From: Verrucomicrobiota bacterium
GTDB taxonomy: Bacteria; Verrucomicrobiota; Verrucomicrobiia; Limisphaerales; UBA11358
Reading direction: 5' to 3'
DNA: 38,139 bases
Assembly (NCBI GenBank): GCA_028873125.1
Contig: JAGWMQ010000019.1
Location: 1-38,139 of the forward strand
A model generated the notes under the pieces. That model was given only the letters and a program-made list of their open reading frames with translations. It searched no databases and had not been told where the DNA came from. How positions within the stretch are numbered: position 1 is the first letter of the stretch; each line of letters starts with the position of its first letter. Positions 22,329 through 32,800 of the stretch are shown one piece after another. Made by a program: the position numbers and the translations under genes.

Positions 22329-25300
22329 AACCTCCCTTTACGATTTACGATTTGCGATCTGGGATTTGCAATGGAGCGGGCAGGGCGCGCCACTCCGCGC
22401 GCGCCGCCGACGGCGGTCAGAGGACTGGCCGCCCTGCCCAATTGAACGCCCATCGTCAATCGTCAATCGTCAATCATAATTCCCAAAGCGGCATCGCCCT
22501 GGTCCTGACGGTCATTTTGCTGGCGGTGGTCACGGTCATGGTCCTGGCCCTGCTGGCGGTGAGCCGGCGCGAACGCGGCGCGGTGACGACCACCACCGAC
22601 CAGACCACGGCGCGATACGCCGCCGACGCCGCCCTGGCCAACGCCGAGGCCCAGATCATGGCCAACGTCCTGGCCCACACCAATCCTTATGATTTCGGCC
22701 TGGTGGTTTCGACCAATTACATCAATCCCTACGGGTTCCAGCCCGGCGTCGCCAATCCCACCAACGTCAACTACGATTATCGGGCTTCGGGCGGCGTCTG
22801 GAGTCAAAACGATTTCCTGCAAAACCTGGCCAATCTCTATTACAGCCCGCGCGTGCCGGTGTTCATCCCCAACCCGACCAATCCGTCGGCGCGGCCCGAT
22901 TTCCGCTTCTACCTGGACCTGAACCGCAACGGAGCGTTCGACACCAACGGCGTCGTGGAGAAAGTGGACAACGAAGGGAATCCGCTCGGCCCCCTTTCCG
23001 AAACCGGCGATCCCGAATGGATTGGCGGCCTGGAGCGGCCCGACGCGCCCTACGGGCCGGACAATCGTTTCCTCTACCGCTACGCCTTCGTCGCCCTGCC
23101 CGTCGGCAACACGCTGGATTTGAATTACATTTACAACTACGCCAAGCGCCGGCCCCCGATGCGCAGCGGCAACGACAGCTTTTATCGGAACGAAGGCGTC
23201 GGTTCCTGGGAAATCAATCTGGCCGCGTTTCTGGCGGACTTGAACACGGACGAATGGCTGCCGCTCGAGCCGCCCAACAACCAATACTACAATTACAGCA
23301 CCAGCCTCTTTGATCCCAACCGCGGCAAGGCCTTCGACGACGCGTTTTCTCTCTTGTATTACCGTTACGGCAGCAGCCAGAACGGCTTCAACAACCTGGC
23401 CTCGGTGGACAATCTTTTTGGCGTTCCCGGCGCCGACGCCTTCCTCTACGACAACGTTGACGGCTACGCGGGCGGGCCGCTGATGACCGGCCTCCAGTTG
23501 CCGCTGGACAACGATCATCCAGCGTGGTCGTGGCCGGGCGCGGACAACCCAATTCATTTCTTCGATATGCAGGAGTTGTTCGACCGCAGCAAAGCTGCGG
23601 CCGACCGCACCCCCAACCTCATCGCCAACGGCGCCGATTTCACCGACCATCTCCTCGCCGCCGGCGCGGACACCTTTGGCGGCAAGGTGGTGTCCACCTA
23701 CGACCGCTACACGTTTTACCGGCTGCTCTCCCAACTGGGCACCGACTCGGCGCCGCTGCAAAACCGGATCAACCTCAACTGGTCCAACGCCGTCGCCCGA
23801 TTCGACCCTTACACCGGGGTGGCCACCAACATCGCCGTCTTCCCGGACGCGCAAACCAATTTTGCCCCGTGGGACCCGCTGCAGTTCTTCACCATCACCG
23901 CCGACCGGCTGCTGCGCGCTTATTCGGAGGAATGGCTGGCCGAAAACCCGACCAACTACGTGGCGACCTACCGCCTGGCCACCAACATCGGCACGTTCGT
24001 CAATCCGGTCTATGTCCCGGTGCCGTTCGGCATCACCAACATCCCGGTGGTGGTCAACGGACAGTTTGTCTATTCGCCGGCCATCCAGCGCGTGCTCCAA
24101 TTGGCGGCGAACATTTGCGACGCCACCACCAACCGCGCCGCCGTGTTCGGACGGGATTATCCGTCGGTCTTCAAACCGCTCTTCCTGGTCCAAGGCACTC
24201 CTGCGGGAGTCGTGACCAATATTCTGATCGTCGGTTATCAGGCGGTGACAAACTTCACCAGGTTCCCGGCCTATAACGATCCGCAACTGTTCCCGCCGGT
24301 GGACTGGCATAATCTGCGCGCCGGCTTCAGCGCCATCAATTATGGACCCAACGGGGTGAACGTTTTTGGCGTGCCGTGGATCATCGGCGCCAAAAAGGGT
24401 TTCCCCAACTTCAATGAGTTTTCGATGGAAAGCGTCGTGGGCATCACGCGCCGGCTGCAGGTCACCCGTCCGGCGACCAACACGGCGACGGTGAATCTCG
24501 CCGCGTTCCGGACCAACCAGATGTATATCATGACCGTGACCAACTTTCTGGGCGTGGAATGCTGGAATTCCTACACCAACACCTACACCAACCTCGGCCC
24601 GCTGAGCATCGTGGTGCGCGATTACTTGACCGCGGCGCTGAACAACGACGCCGGATTGCACGTGCCCTTCAACGCCGCGTACAATCTGGTCCCGGCGCGG
24701 ACCATCCCGGCCACGCCGCCCTACTGGCCTAGTTCATTCCCGTGGACCGGCGACGGCAAGCCCAGTCCGCTTTCCTTCGACATCCCGTTCATCACCGAAG
24801 CGACGATGCCGCTGAACACCGGCTTCGCAAACAACCCGGGCTGGTGGACCTATGTCCGCGGGGCCAATGATTTTGTGCCCGTCCCCAACGCTCCGCTGTT
24901 CGAGACCGGCGTCAATCTGGCCGACGCCTTCCCGCGTTTTACCCTGTTGACCACCAATTGGCTGCAGGTCTTCATGCTCGACGGCAATCACGTCATTGAT
25001 TACGCCTCGTTCGCCGGGCCGGTCACCATCCGGGATTTGAACGCGGAATTTTTCACCGACGACAACAACGGGGTCTGGAACACGAACCTGTCCACGACCG
25101 GCGCGCCGGACGGAGTGGTCAATCAAGTCATGATTTCACGCGGCGCGGCCCTGACTCCCAACTCGCTGCCGCCGCCGGAAGACGGCGCCTGGCACGCCGA
25201 TCCCGAAGCCGTTCCGCTGGGCGGCACCGTTGCCCAGCAACAGGCCTATTTTGACGCCTTCTTCAAGCCGTATAACATCGGCGCGGCCCGCAACGGCACG

Positions 25301-26713
25301 CGCGCCACGAACGTCCAGTTGAGCGTCCAGGCGCCTTACGCGCCCACGCGCTTTGTGGTGGATTACACCACCTGGCAGGCCAATGATCCGCTGGTGCATG
25401 ACCTGGCCAGCGATTTGAATTACACGGGACCGACGAGCGGCGGGCTGGCCCCGGGCACCAACACCTTCAATTACACGGCGTCCAATTCCATTCCCATCCT
25501 GCCCAATCTGGGCAAGCTGAACGAACACTATTCGCCCTGGGGCGGCTCGCCGTACTTCAGTTCCTCGCCGGCCGACACCAGCAGCCAGGCGGCCCTCACC
25601 CGGTACAACCTGGCCGTCAAGGACCCGCTGGTCTGGCGCTCCGACGACTGGTATTTCCCGGCGAACAAGCTGCCCACCACCGGCTGGCTGGGCCGGGTCC
25701 ACCGCGGCACGCCCTGGCAAACGGTCTATCTCAAATCCCCGGACGTGCTGGCGGAAGTCGCCGCGAGCGGTCCTTTGGCGGGACAAAATATCGGCGTCAG
25801 CTCCTGGGCCCAATGGACGGGTGACACCCGGGTGACGACCAACGGCCAATACTTTGACGCCATCAACAGCGCGCCCGACCAGGACCGGCTGCTCTTTGAC
25901 CTGTTCAGCGCCGCACCCGACGACAACGCCACGCGCGGAACGCTTTCGGTGAACGTGGACGCGAATGAGATGAACACAAACGAACCTGCCACGCTCGCCG
26001 CCGGCCTGGCCGCGTGGTCGGCGCTGTTCAGCGGGGTCATCGTGCTGTCCAACACCGCGTCGGATTCGCTGCCGCAATACGTCCAATACTTCCCGCAACA
26101 TCCCGGCACCCTGCCCGCCGCCAGTTTTCCCATCCAGCCCGCCGGTCCGGCCTACACCAATTCGCCGCTGGGCCGGATCGTTGCCGGCATCAACGCCGCC
26201 CGCGCCAATTTCGTGAACGTGGGCGGGCTTAAAGGCGCCTTCGAGCACACCGGCGACATTCTGGCCGTGCCGCAGTTGAGCGTCGCCTCGCCGTTCCTGC
26301 ACGTCAGCAACTATGTCAACAACGCCTGGGCGGACGACCCTTATCAAAAGGAAAACGGCGTCAGCGACGAGATGTACGAATGGCTGCCGCAGCAGGTGAT
26401 GTCGCTGTTGCGCTGCCCCAGTTCGCCCCGCTACGTGATTTATTCCTTCGGCCAGGCGCTCAAACCCGCGCCCAACTCGATTTTCACCGGCGGCGACACG
26501 CTGGCCGACGGCCGGTCCGCCTTCGGCATGGTCACCAATTACCAGGTGGTCGCGGAAGTGGACACGCGCGCCGTGGTGCAGTTCGACGGCACCGTCACCA
26601 ACGTGGTCTCCGTCACCAACGATTTTTCGGGATTCCCGCACCTGTTCACGATGCCCGTGGTGACCAACAGCCGCGCCGTGATCCAAAAATTCAACGTCCT
26701 GCCGCCCGAATAA
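22325..26713 (+). CDS. Verru_Chthon cassette protein A (giant GspK/PilX-like pseudopilin)
   Basis: 1462 residues from the ATG in the ATGA overlap; the ORF track opens 84 codons earlier in another reading of the upstream gene. A leader of about 56 residues, made mostly of repeat-derived codons (TIYDLRSGICN, QSSIVNHNSQSG), ends in Gly before IALVLTVILLAVVTVMVLALLAVSRRERG. This is a prepilin-like helix without Glu at +5, as in GspK/PilX. Then comes TTARYAADAALANAEAQIMANVL, the amphipathic helix of these proteins, and over 1300 residues of exported Asn/Thr-rich sequence. It probably caps the pseudopilus tip with B and C. It is four to five times the length of GspK. The cassette ends here, followed by an imperfect hairpin region. 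Confidence 0.85.
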   Translation: MKPPFTIYDLRSGICNGAGRARHSARAADGGQRTGRPAQLNAHRQSSIVNHNSQSGIALVLTVILLAVVTVMVLALLAVSRRERGAVTTTTDQTTARYAADAALANAEAQIMANVLAHTNPYDFGLVVSTNYINPYGFQPGVANPTNVNYDYRASGGVWSQNDFLQNLANLYYSPRVPVFIPNPTNPSARPDFRFYLDLNRNGAFDTNGVVEKVDNEGNPLGPLSETGDPEWIGGLERPDAPYGPDNRFLYRYAFVALPVGNTLDLNYIYNYAKRRPPMRSGNDSFYRNEGVGSWEINLAAFLADLNTDEWLPLEPPNNQYYNYSTSLFDPNRGKAFDDAFSLLYYRYGSSQNGFNNLASVDNLFGVPGADAFLYDNVDGYAGGPLMTGLQLPLDNDHPAWSWPGADNPIHFFDMQELFDRSKAAADRTPNLIANGADFTDHLLAAGADTFGGKVVSTYDRYTFYRLLSQLGTDSAPLQNRINLNWSNAVARFDPYTGVATNIAVFPDAQTNFAPWDPLQFFTITADRLLRAYSEEWLAENPTNYVATYRLATNIGTFVNPVYVPVPFGITNIPVVVNGQFVYSPAIQRVLQLAANICDATTNRAAVFGRDYPSVFKPLFLVQGTPAGVVTNILIVGYQAVTNFTRFPAYNDPQLFPPVDWHNLRAGFSAINYGPNGVNVFGVPWIIGAKKGFPNFNEFSMESVVGITRRLQVTRPATNTATVNLAAFRTNQMYIMTVTNFLGVECWNSYTNTYTNLGPLSIVVRDYLTAALNNDAGLHVPFNAAYNLVPARTIPATPPYWPSSFPWTGDGKPSPLSFDIPFITEATMPLNTGFANNPGWWTYVRGANDFVPVPNAPLFETGVNLADAFPRFTLLTTNWLQVFMLDGNHVIDYASFAGPVTIRDLNAEFFTDDNNGVWNTNLSTTGAPDGVVNQVMISRGAALTPNSLPPPEDGAWHADPEAVPLGGTVAQQQAYFDAFFKPYNIGAARNGTRATNVQLSVQAPYAPTRFVVDYTTWQANDPLVHDLASDLNYTGPTSGGLAPGTNTFNYTASNSIPILPNLGKLNEHYSPWGGSPYFSSSPADTSSQAALTRYNLAVKDPLVWRSDDWYFPANKLPTTGWLGRVHRGTPWQTVYLKSPDVLAEVAASGPLAGQNIGVSSWAQWTGDTRVTTNGQYFDAINSAPDQDRLLFDLFSAAPDDNATRGTLSVNVDANEMNTNEPATLAAGLAAWSALFSGVIVLSNTASDSLPQYVQYFPQHPGTLPAASFPIQPAGPAYTNSPLGRIVAGINAARANFVNVGGLKGAFEHTGDILAVPQLSVASPFLHVSNYVNNAWADDPYQKENGVSDEMYEWLPQQVMSLLRCPSSPRYVIYSFGQALKPAPNSIFTGGDTLADGRSAFGMVTNYQVVAEVDTRAVVQFDGTVTNVVSVTNDFSGFPHLFTMPVVTNSRAVIQKFNVLPPE
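22337..22371 (+). repeat. 7-bp tandem array in the protein A leader, first
   Basis: TTTACGA, TTTACGA, TTTGCGA, TCTGGGA, TTTGCAA, exactly in period seven, translated as FTIYDLRSGICN. Confidence 0.7.
22378..22439 (+). repeat. Two-hairpin palindromic element, copy 2 (inside protein A leader)
   Basis: The outer stem GGGCAGGGCG (22378-22387) / CGCCCTGCCC (22430-22439) is perfect. Hairpin a is GGCGCGC (22384) / GCGCGCC (22399) with CACTCCGC as loop. Hairpin b is GGCGGTCAG-AGGA-CTGGCCGCC (22412-22433) with one G-T wobble. Compared with copy 1 the stems have changed on both sides while the AGGA loop is kept. Confidence 0.8.
22452..22479 (+). repeat. 7-bp tandem array in the protein A leader, second
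   Basis: ATCGTCA, ATCGTCA, ATCGTCA, ATCATAA, ending a few codons before the prepilin-like helix. Confidence 0.7.
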
Positions 26714-26756
26714 AATGAAAGCGAGGATGAACACGATGGAATTTGGCATGACGCGC

Positions 26757-26804
26757 CCCGCCAAAACCAGACATTGCCGCGGTCCCGGCCCTTTTCTTGG
26801 CGGG
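26757..26804 (+). terminator. Possible weak terminator or spacer hairpin after the pilus cassette
   Basis: CCCGCCAA (26757-26764) and TTGGCGGG (26797-26804) are a perfect 8-bp inverted repeat around a 32-nt loop. No T-run follows, so intrinsic termination is doubtful. An AGGAG about 10 nt before the next ATG (26836) is the ribosome-binding site of the protease gene. Confidence 0.25.
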
Positions 26805-26835
26805 AGAGGTGTGAGATAGTAGGAGAATTGTTTTT

Positions 26836-29800
26836 ATGAAAGCTCGTCCCTGGTTCTGGTTTTTGGTGTGCCTGTTGTGTTTGGGCGGGGCGTGGTATGC
26901 GTGGCGGGCCGGAGACCGCTGGGCGGCGCGGCAGAGGAAGGTTTTGCCGCGACCGGCCGAAAGCGTCCGCTCGGCCTCGACGGCGCCCAAGCTGTTCACC
27001 CTGCCAGCCGCTGCGACCAACGCCGTCAAAGCCGCCGCGGCGGCCGCAGCCACCAACAAGTTCGCGTATCGGTTGAGCAACACCCGCGAGCCGATTGGGC
27101 GGCTGGCGCGGGACGACCAGGCGATCTTGCTGGCCAACGCGCTGATAGACACGAGCCGGCCGCTTTTGTTGGCGATCCCCCGGAGCCTGCGGACGCCGGG
27201 CGATCCTGGGGCCTACATCGTGCAGTCGCGGGGGCCGATGCCGGCGGCCTTCCAGGCCAGGCTGCGGGCGGCGGGGGCCAGGCCGGTGGCCTACATCCCC
27301 AACAACGCCTGGCTGGTGCGGGCGGACAAGGCGGTGGCTGACAAGCTGGCGGGCGATCCGCTGACGCAGGCGGTGCTGCCCTACGAGCCATATTACAAAC
27401 TGGACGCCTCGCTGATGGGCTGGGTGGGCCGGACCTTGCCGCCGGAGGCGATGTTGAACGTGGCAGCTTATCCGGACACGGCGGAGGCGGCGCGCGCGGC
27501 GCTGGAAGGGATGGGGGCAACCATCGTGGGATTGGACCGCTCGCCCTTTGGGGAGGTGTTCACGGTCCGGGGGGTCGGGGACGTGGCGGCGGTGGCGCGT
27601 ATCCCCGCGCTGCAAATCGTCGAGCCGTTCCATCCGCGTCAGCCGGCCAACGACCTGAGCCGGGTGGCGGTGGGGGTGGCCGCCGACACGATCACCAAGA
27701 CCAACTACATGAACCTGACCGGGAAGAACGTGACGGTGGAGGTCAACGACACCGGCATAGACACGAACCATCCGGATTTGACCGGCCGCGTGCTGCTGGA
27801 TTTTGCGGGCAGCGGGAATGACACCGACGGCCACGGGACGCACGTGGCGGGGATCATCGCCGGAGACGGCGCGAAATCCTACACCATTGATCTCAACACC
27901 AACACCCTTCCGTCGGGGTCGGTCCTGGACTCGAATTCTCCCAACGCCGATTTTCGCGGCATGGCGCCGGCGGCGGCGCTGTTTTCGGTGGGCGCCCTGA
28001 ACGGCGGCCACGACACGAATTATTTTGTCCAAGGGTCGAGTTTTTTCCTTCCGGTTCTGCCGACCTTTTTCACTTCCACCCTGGCGGAGGGGCAGACCAA
28101 CTTCTTTGTGCCGGGCCGGTTTCCCGACTGGTATTTGCAGGAGGCGGCGGCGGCGACCAACGCGCTGATTTCCAACAACAGTTGGGACAACGGCGACCCG
28201 GCCTATGACCTGGCGGCGGCCAGCTACGACGCGGCCACGCGGGACGCGCTGCCGGGGGTGGGCGGCTCACAGCCGGTGCTCTTTGTGTTTGCGGCGGGCA
28301 ACGCCGGGGGCGGCAAGGACGACGGGAGCGGCGGCAACCCCGACTCGATCCTCTCGCCGGGGACGGCCAAGGACGTGATCACCGTGGGGGCCATCGAGGA
28401 GTTCCGGAACATCACCAAGGTGGTCACCAACCTGTTCGACACGCCCACCACGCCCTGGCAGCCGGAGACCGACTCGGGCTACCAGGTGGCCGGTTTTTCG
28501 AGCCGGGGCAACACGGGCATTGGGGTGGAAGGGGGCTTTGGGCGGTTCAAGCCCGACGTGGTGGCGCCGGGGACGTTTGTGGTCTCGACGCGCTCGGGCC
28601 AGTGGGATCAGGCGGCGTATTACAATCCGACCAACTATCATTTCAGCAGCTACACCTTCCAGCAGGTGGTGCCGGACACGCCCATTTATTACGACCTGGA
28701 CCTGTCCACGCATCCCAACACGGTGGGGGTGAGCCTCCAACTGGTTCCCAACTCGCAGTCGGCGCAGCCCTTTTCGACCAACCTGTGGCTTTATGTCCGG
28801 GCGGCCGGCTATCCGACGCCGGCGACCTACGACATTTTAAGCAAGACCAACGCGGTGAACATTCCGCCCGACGGCGGGGCGGGGTATTTGGCCACGGCCA
28901 TCGCCCAGGGCAACCTGTTTTTGATGGTGACCAACACCGGGACGGCGGCGGTCAATTACGACGTGGACATCGAACTGGTCACGACCAATGACAACGGGAA
29001 TGAACTGACCGTCCTGAGCAACCTGAACAACACGCTGGGAAAGAACCCGAATGGGCCTTGGTATTATCGCTATGAGACGGGCACCAGCATGTCGGCGGCG
29101 GACGTGTCGGGGGTGCTGGCGCTGATGCAGGATTACTTCACCAACCAGCTCGGCACCCTGCCCAGCCCGGCGCTGCTCAAGGCGATGCTGATCAACGGCG
29201 CGCGCCCGACGGGCTTCTACAATCTGCAGGTGGCCAACCCCATCAACTTCGAGGGCTGGGGCCTGGTCAACCTGCCCGACAGCCTGCCGACCAACCTGAC
29301 CAGCCGGTTGGACGTTCCCTGCGCGGGCTTTTTCCAGGACCAGAGCACGGCGGACGCCCTGGCCACCGGGCAGCGCCGGACGCTGTTCGTGACGGCCACC
29401 AACGTGCAGCCGCTGCGGGTGACGCTGGCCTGGACCGATCCGCCGGGCGACCCGGCGGCGGCCATCAAGCTGGTCAACAATCTGGAACTGGTGGTGACCA
29501 ACCTGGATGACCCGACCAATCCCATCATCTATTACGGCAACGACATCCCGGCCCAAAGCGACTTCAACTCGGCCCACGGGACCAATTCGCCGCCGACGTT
29601 CGACACCATCAACAACATCCAGAACGTCTATCTGCCGCCGGGGGCGGGCACCAACTTCTCGGTCACGGTGCTGGGCTGGCGGGTCAACGTCAACGCGGTG
29701 AGCGCCCAGACCAATGATTTCAACGGCGCGTATGCGCCGGACATCGTGCAGGATTACGCCCTGGTCATCTCCAGCGGCGAGGGCCAGATCACCAACGCCC

Positions 29801-32800
29801 TGACGGTCAGCGCCACCAGCCCGCTGGCGCCGGGACCTTCCTATTCGGCCAATCCCACCGGAGACCAGCAAATCACCTACGTGGCCACGGGGCTGAGCGG
29901 CACCAGCGGGCCGCTGCTCAACCAGAGGGTGGGGGCCAACTCGCCGTTGCTGGGGACCAACACCCTCCAGATCGGCGCGGGCAGCCAGATCAACGGCCTG
30001 ACGCTGGGCGCCAGCCCGATGGTGGTCACGGTGGGCCAGACCGACCAGTGGCATTTCTACGTGGTGACCAACACCACCGGCTTCACCAACGCCGCCTTCG
30101 TCACCTTCGCGCCGCCGACGCTGTCGGTGCCGCGGATGGGGGCCCTGGCCGGCACGCTGGACAACGCCACGCGGCCGGAGGCGGACATTGACCTGTACGT
30201 GAGCACCAATCCGGGGCTGACCAACCTGGACCCGGTGGTCGTCTCCAACGCCGACAAGTCGCTGGGCCGGCTGGGCGAGGAGTTCGTCGCCTACAGCAAC
30301 TCGGTCCAGGGCGAGATTTATTACGTGGGCGTCAAGTCCGAGGACCAGATGTCGGCGCTCTACAACTTTCTGCCCATCTTCAGCCAGACGCCCTTCAGCG
30401 TGATGCGCAACGGCAACGAGATCGTCACCGGGGTGCCGGTGCCGGCAGCCATTCCCGGGGGCAACCCGGCCGTGCCCGGCTACACCGACGTGGTGGGCAT
30501 CGCGCTGTATCCGATCACCATGCGGCGGGTCGTCGTCGCCAACGCCCTTTACGCCGAGGACCTGGGCGACCTGGTGGGGGCGGTGACGCACAACGGCCGG
30601 CACGTGATCTTGAACAACCATTCCCTGCCGGTCAACGGGCCGGGCGGTTACGAGTTCATCTACGACGACAGCGGCCAGAACGATGTCCTTCCCGATCCCA
30701 ATCCGCCGCTGGGCTACACGTCCTTCGTCAAACCCAGCGACGGGCCGGGGAGCCTGAGCACCTTCGTGGGCCAGCAGGGCGTGGGCGTGTGGATTCTGCA
30801 CGAATCGGACAACGTGGCCGGCTACAGCAACGTCATCGACTCCTTCAACCTGACGATTGAACCGCACGTCTCCCATCACGGCACCACCGTCACCACCACC
30901 GTCACGCCTGGCACCTGGTTTTACGATTATGTGGACGTGCCGCCGGGGGCCACCAACCTGACCATCACCGTCACCAACCTGACGGCCACCGGCGAGGTGG
31001 ATTTGTATGAGAAATACGGCGCTCAACCGACCCTGACCAATTACGACCGGCGCGTGGCGATCATCCCGCCGGCCACAGTGGGCACCCTCTCCGTGGGTCC
31101 GCCCTTGACGGCCGGGCGCTATTGGTATGGCATTTACAATCCGGGCACCATCGCCCAGGAGCTTTCCATCACCGTCAATGTCGGCCTGGGCGCGGCGCCT
31201 GGCCAGGTGGTCTATCCATCCACCGACACGCCCAAGCCAATCCCGGACGAGGCGGTGATGGACGATTCGATCTTTGTGCCCGACGACCAGATCATCTCGT
31301 CGCTGGACGTGGGGATTGCGGTGGAGCACCCGCGCATTTCCGACCTGGTGTTCCATCTCATCGGCCCCGACGGCACCCGCGTCCTGCTCATGGAAAACCG
31401 CGGCGGCACGAGCACCAACGGAGCGGGGGGAGCGGCTTTCCTCACCACCAATGCGGTAATGGCCGGCAGCTTTGAGGGATTGGCGGGAGACTACGCCGCC
31501 GGCCAGACCGTGGCCGGATGGACGGTATCGAGCAATCAGGTCAGCGTGGTCAACGATCCGACCAACGCCTATCCGGGCGCCAGCAGCTACCTGGCGCTGG
31601 CCAATGGAACCCTCTCCGCCACCGTGCCCACCGTTGCTGGACAGACCTACACGCTGTCTTTCGCCTACCGCGGGCCGGGCATTGTCGGCTGGTGGCGGGC
31701 GGAAGGCAATGCCAACGACAGCATTTATGGAAATAATGGCACGTTGGCGAATCCCACTTACCTCTATTATACCAACGGCGAAGTGGGCAGTTCATTTTTC
31801 GTTAATACTGTTCCTCCTGGCACTTATGTGGGAGTGGATATTCCTGATTCGCCGTCTTACGTGCTTACCAATTCATTGTCCATCGAAGGTTGGATCCGGC
31901 CTGTCGGGGGTGGGGTTGTTTTCTATCGGGGAGACAATCGCACGGGTTTTGATCCTTATGCTATCTCGGTAAATAACAGCCCCGAGCTGTTCTTTGACAT
32001 CACAGACGGGGCGGATAATGTCGCCCAAGTTGCCAGTCAGCCGCTGAACTATGATCGGTGGTATCATATCGCGGCCACACTGGACGGCAATTCCGGCACG
32101 ATGAACTTGTACATCAATGGCATTTTGGTTGGCCAAACCAAAACGGCCATCCGGCCGCTCGGCAACTTGATCGCAACCGATCATCCGGGCGTCGGCATCG
32201 GCAACGTCAACGACGGGTATAACAATTTTCCGTTCTACGGGGCCATTGATGAAATGTCGTTGTATAACCGCGCGCTTTCGGCCTCGGAGGTTCAGGCCAT
32301 TTACGACGATGGCATTGGCGGCAATCCCGAAGGCGGCAATGGCAAGTTTGCTCCCGCCGAATTCTCCGTTTCGCCCGCTCAATCCCTGGCCGAGGCGGCC
32401 GCCAGTGTCAACGGCGGCGCGCCGATCATGTTCACCGGCGACAACACCAACTGGCAGACTACCAACATCACCTTCACCGCCACGCAAAATGCGGCGACCC
32501 TCCAGCTTGCCGGGATGGAGCCGGGAATGCTGTTGGATGCCGTGAATTTGACGACCGTGGAGACGAACTACTCCTACCTCGTCTTTACCGAAAACACCAA
32601 CCTGACCACCACGCCCATCAAGTTCGCGCCCGCGCCCTTCACGCCCGGGCCGGCCACCAACACCGCGGCGGTCCTGGTTTATACCAATAACTTCGAGGGC
32701 CTGACCGCGACGGATGCCGGAGCCGGACAGACCGTGGCCGGCTGGACGGTCACGGGCAACCAGGTGAGCGTGGCCACCGACCCGGTGACCTCCGATGGCG

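Noticed and set aside
26714-26818. Short ORF (MKARMNTMEF...) before the protease gene
   Set aside because: Only 34 codons, no family match, and overlaps the inverted repeat; probably chance.
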